Origin: an uncultured Pirellulaceae bacterium
GTDB taxonomy: Bacteria > Planctomycetota > Planctomycetia > Pirellulales > Pirellulaceae
Length of the DNA stretch: 6,989 nt
Assembly: GCA_934255105.1 (NCBI GenBank)
Contig: CAKQNH010000245.1
Span: 1-6,989 of the forward strand
Reading direction: 5' to 3'
How positions within the stretch are numbered: position 1 is the first letter of the stretch; every line of letters begins with the position of its first letter. Under the pieces are notes generated by a model that was not told the DNA's origin, did not search any database, and saw nothing but the letters and a program-made list of their open reading frames with translations. Positions 6,356 through 6,989 of the stretch are shown here, piece by piece. Position numbers and translations under genes: made by a program.

Positions 6356-6989
6356 CATTTTCGTAGGTTTCATCGATGAAGTCCGCCACCCCTTGATAAC
6401 GCCGAAAGCCGCTGTCGCATTCCTCTTCGAGGTAGCGACGCAGGTCGATCACCAGATCCGACCGCGGAGGCGCAGCCGCAAATTCTTCTGCAGTGACGCA
6501 ATAGCCCGACGTACCACCTTCCTGAGGTGGCCGTTCCGGCTCGCGACCTCGACGCACGAATCCCGAGAAACCACCGACACCCAACGTATAATTGAAACCG
6601 ACTCCGCGCGCATCCTCGGCGATCAGCACCGAGGGACGACGCTGCCGGAAGAATCCCAGATGAGCGTGGCATTCGTAGCCGACATGCAAATCGCATTCGC
6701 GGTAGAAATCCAGCTTGCCTACGTCACCGGCTAATTCGAGCACTTCGAAACCGAGATCCACCGCCCGGCGTCGGATGAAGGCATTTTTCTCCGCCACATC
6801 CGAGCGCATCGAGGCGTCGTTGGTCGGGCGTTTGTCGGCGAACGGCGAAACCTTCGCATCGGTCAGATGCATGGCACAATAGCGCTTCGCTTCGGGAAAC
6901 AGATCTGCCAGCATGGTCAACACAGCGTCTCCTTGATCCCGATAGTAGGCGCTCAAAGGGGGACTGAACACTACCGTTTGAATCGAAGT
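6321..6989 (-). CDS. Polysaccharide pyruvyl transferase-like protein, C-terminal part (5' end outside window)
   Basis: About 222 residues are visible and the frame is open to the right edge (reading TSIQTVVFSPPLS at its start). The GTG at 6971 is therefore probably internal. The key stretch is FYRECDLHVGYECHAHLGFF followed by RQRRPSVLIAEDARGVGFNYTLG (roughly 6698-6579). This fits the conserved late region of the PS_pyruv_trans family (PF04230), where a 'D-x-x-V-(G/S)-x-x-x-H-A' strand-helix precedes a short strand and a glycine-rich turn. Family members transfer pyruvate ketals to, or otherwise modify, surface polysaccharides, usually in the cytoplasm. Residues after the GFNYTLG turn are more variable and end in a helical tail (YQGVADFIDETYENVMAPFL). 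It converges on the FAD oxidoreductase and the remnant, and its stop (TGA, 6323-6321) overlaps the remnant's frame. The family call is moderate because half the protein is missing. Confidence 0.65.
   Translation of the reverse strand, partial: TSIQTVVFSPPLSAYYRDQGDAVLTMLADLFPEAKRYCAMHLTDAKVSPFADKRPTNDASMRSDVAEKNAFIRRRAVDLGFEVLELAGDVGKLDFYRECDLHVGYECHAHLGFFRQRRPSVLIAEDARGVGFNYTLGVGGFSGFVRRGREPERPPQEGGTSGYCVTAEEFAAAPPRSDLVIDLRRYLEEECDSGFRRYQGVADFIDETYENVMAPFLRSLPS

Noticed and set aside
6393..6734. Plus-strand open frame opposite the pyruvyl transferase-like gene, and similar antisense frames opposite the other genes
   Set aside because: These are mirror frames of coding DNA with no domain content and no supporting start signals.

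Overview
The window looks like a piece of an environmental Planctomycetes-type chromosome (possibly Pirellulales). This rests on gene content: exported sialidase-like and esterase proteins, an FAD-dependent oxidoreductase with the RPVLGGNASSEVRM signature, mostly weak or absent Shine-Dalgarno sequences, and a run of CACGAA-type repeats. The taxonomic call is an inference from content, not from a marker gene.

Layout, left to right. (1) 1-1205, plus: the 3' portion of a type I restriction enzyme R subunit (hsdR), entering from the left edge at helicase motif V. (2) 1206-1884: a 679-base non-coding stretch dominated by a nested inverted-repeat element of about 386 bp (1232-1617). Its left inner arm has grown into a 9-bp tandem array, whose open frames are low-complexity artefacts. 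(3) 1885-3994, minus: a two-gene set transcribed leftward, an exported BNR/Asp-box sialidase-like protein followed 34 bp later by an exported alpha/beta-hydrolase esterase. (4) 3995-4227: a divergent intergenic region that must hold the promoters of both directions. (5) 4228-6108, plus: a 626-residue FAD-dependent oxidoreductase with a probable beta-sandwich (discoidin-like) tail. (6) 6080-6355, plus: what looks like the headless C-terminal remnant of a second sialidase/BNR-type protein, joined out of frame to the end of the oxidoreductase gene. (7) 6321-6989, minus: the C-terminal part of a polysaccharide pyruvyl transferase-like protein, running off the right edge.

Functionally, the central divergent cluster (sialidase-like, esterase, FAD oxidoreductase) fits the processing of complex, possibly acylated carbohydrates: two exported hydrolytic proteins and a probably cytoplasmic redox enzyme. 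Substrates cannot be read from sequence. The hsdR tail is a defence gene separated from this cluster by the repeat element.

The two observations most worth attention are the nested inverted-repeat element behind hsdR and the apparent deletion junction that truncated a second sialidase gene against the oxidoreductase gene. I see no convincing wholly new multi-gene system in this window.
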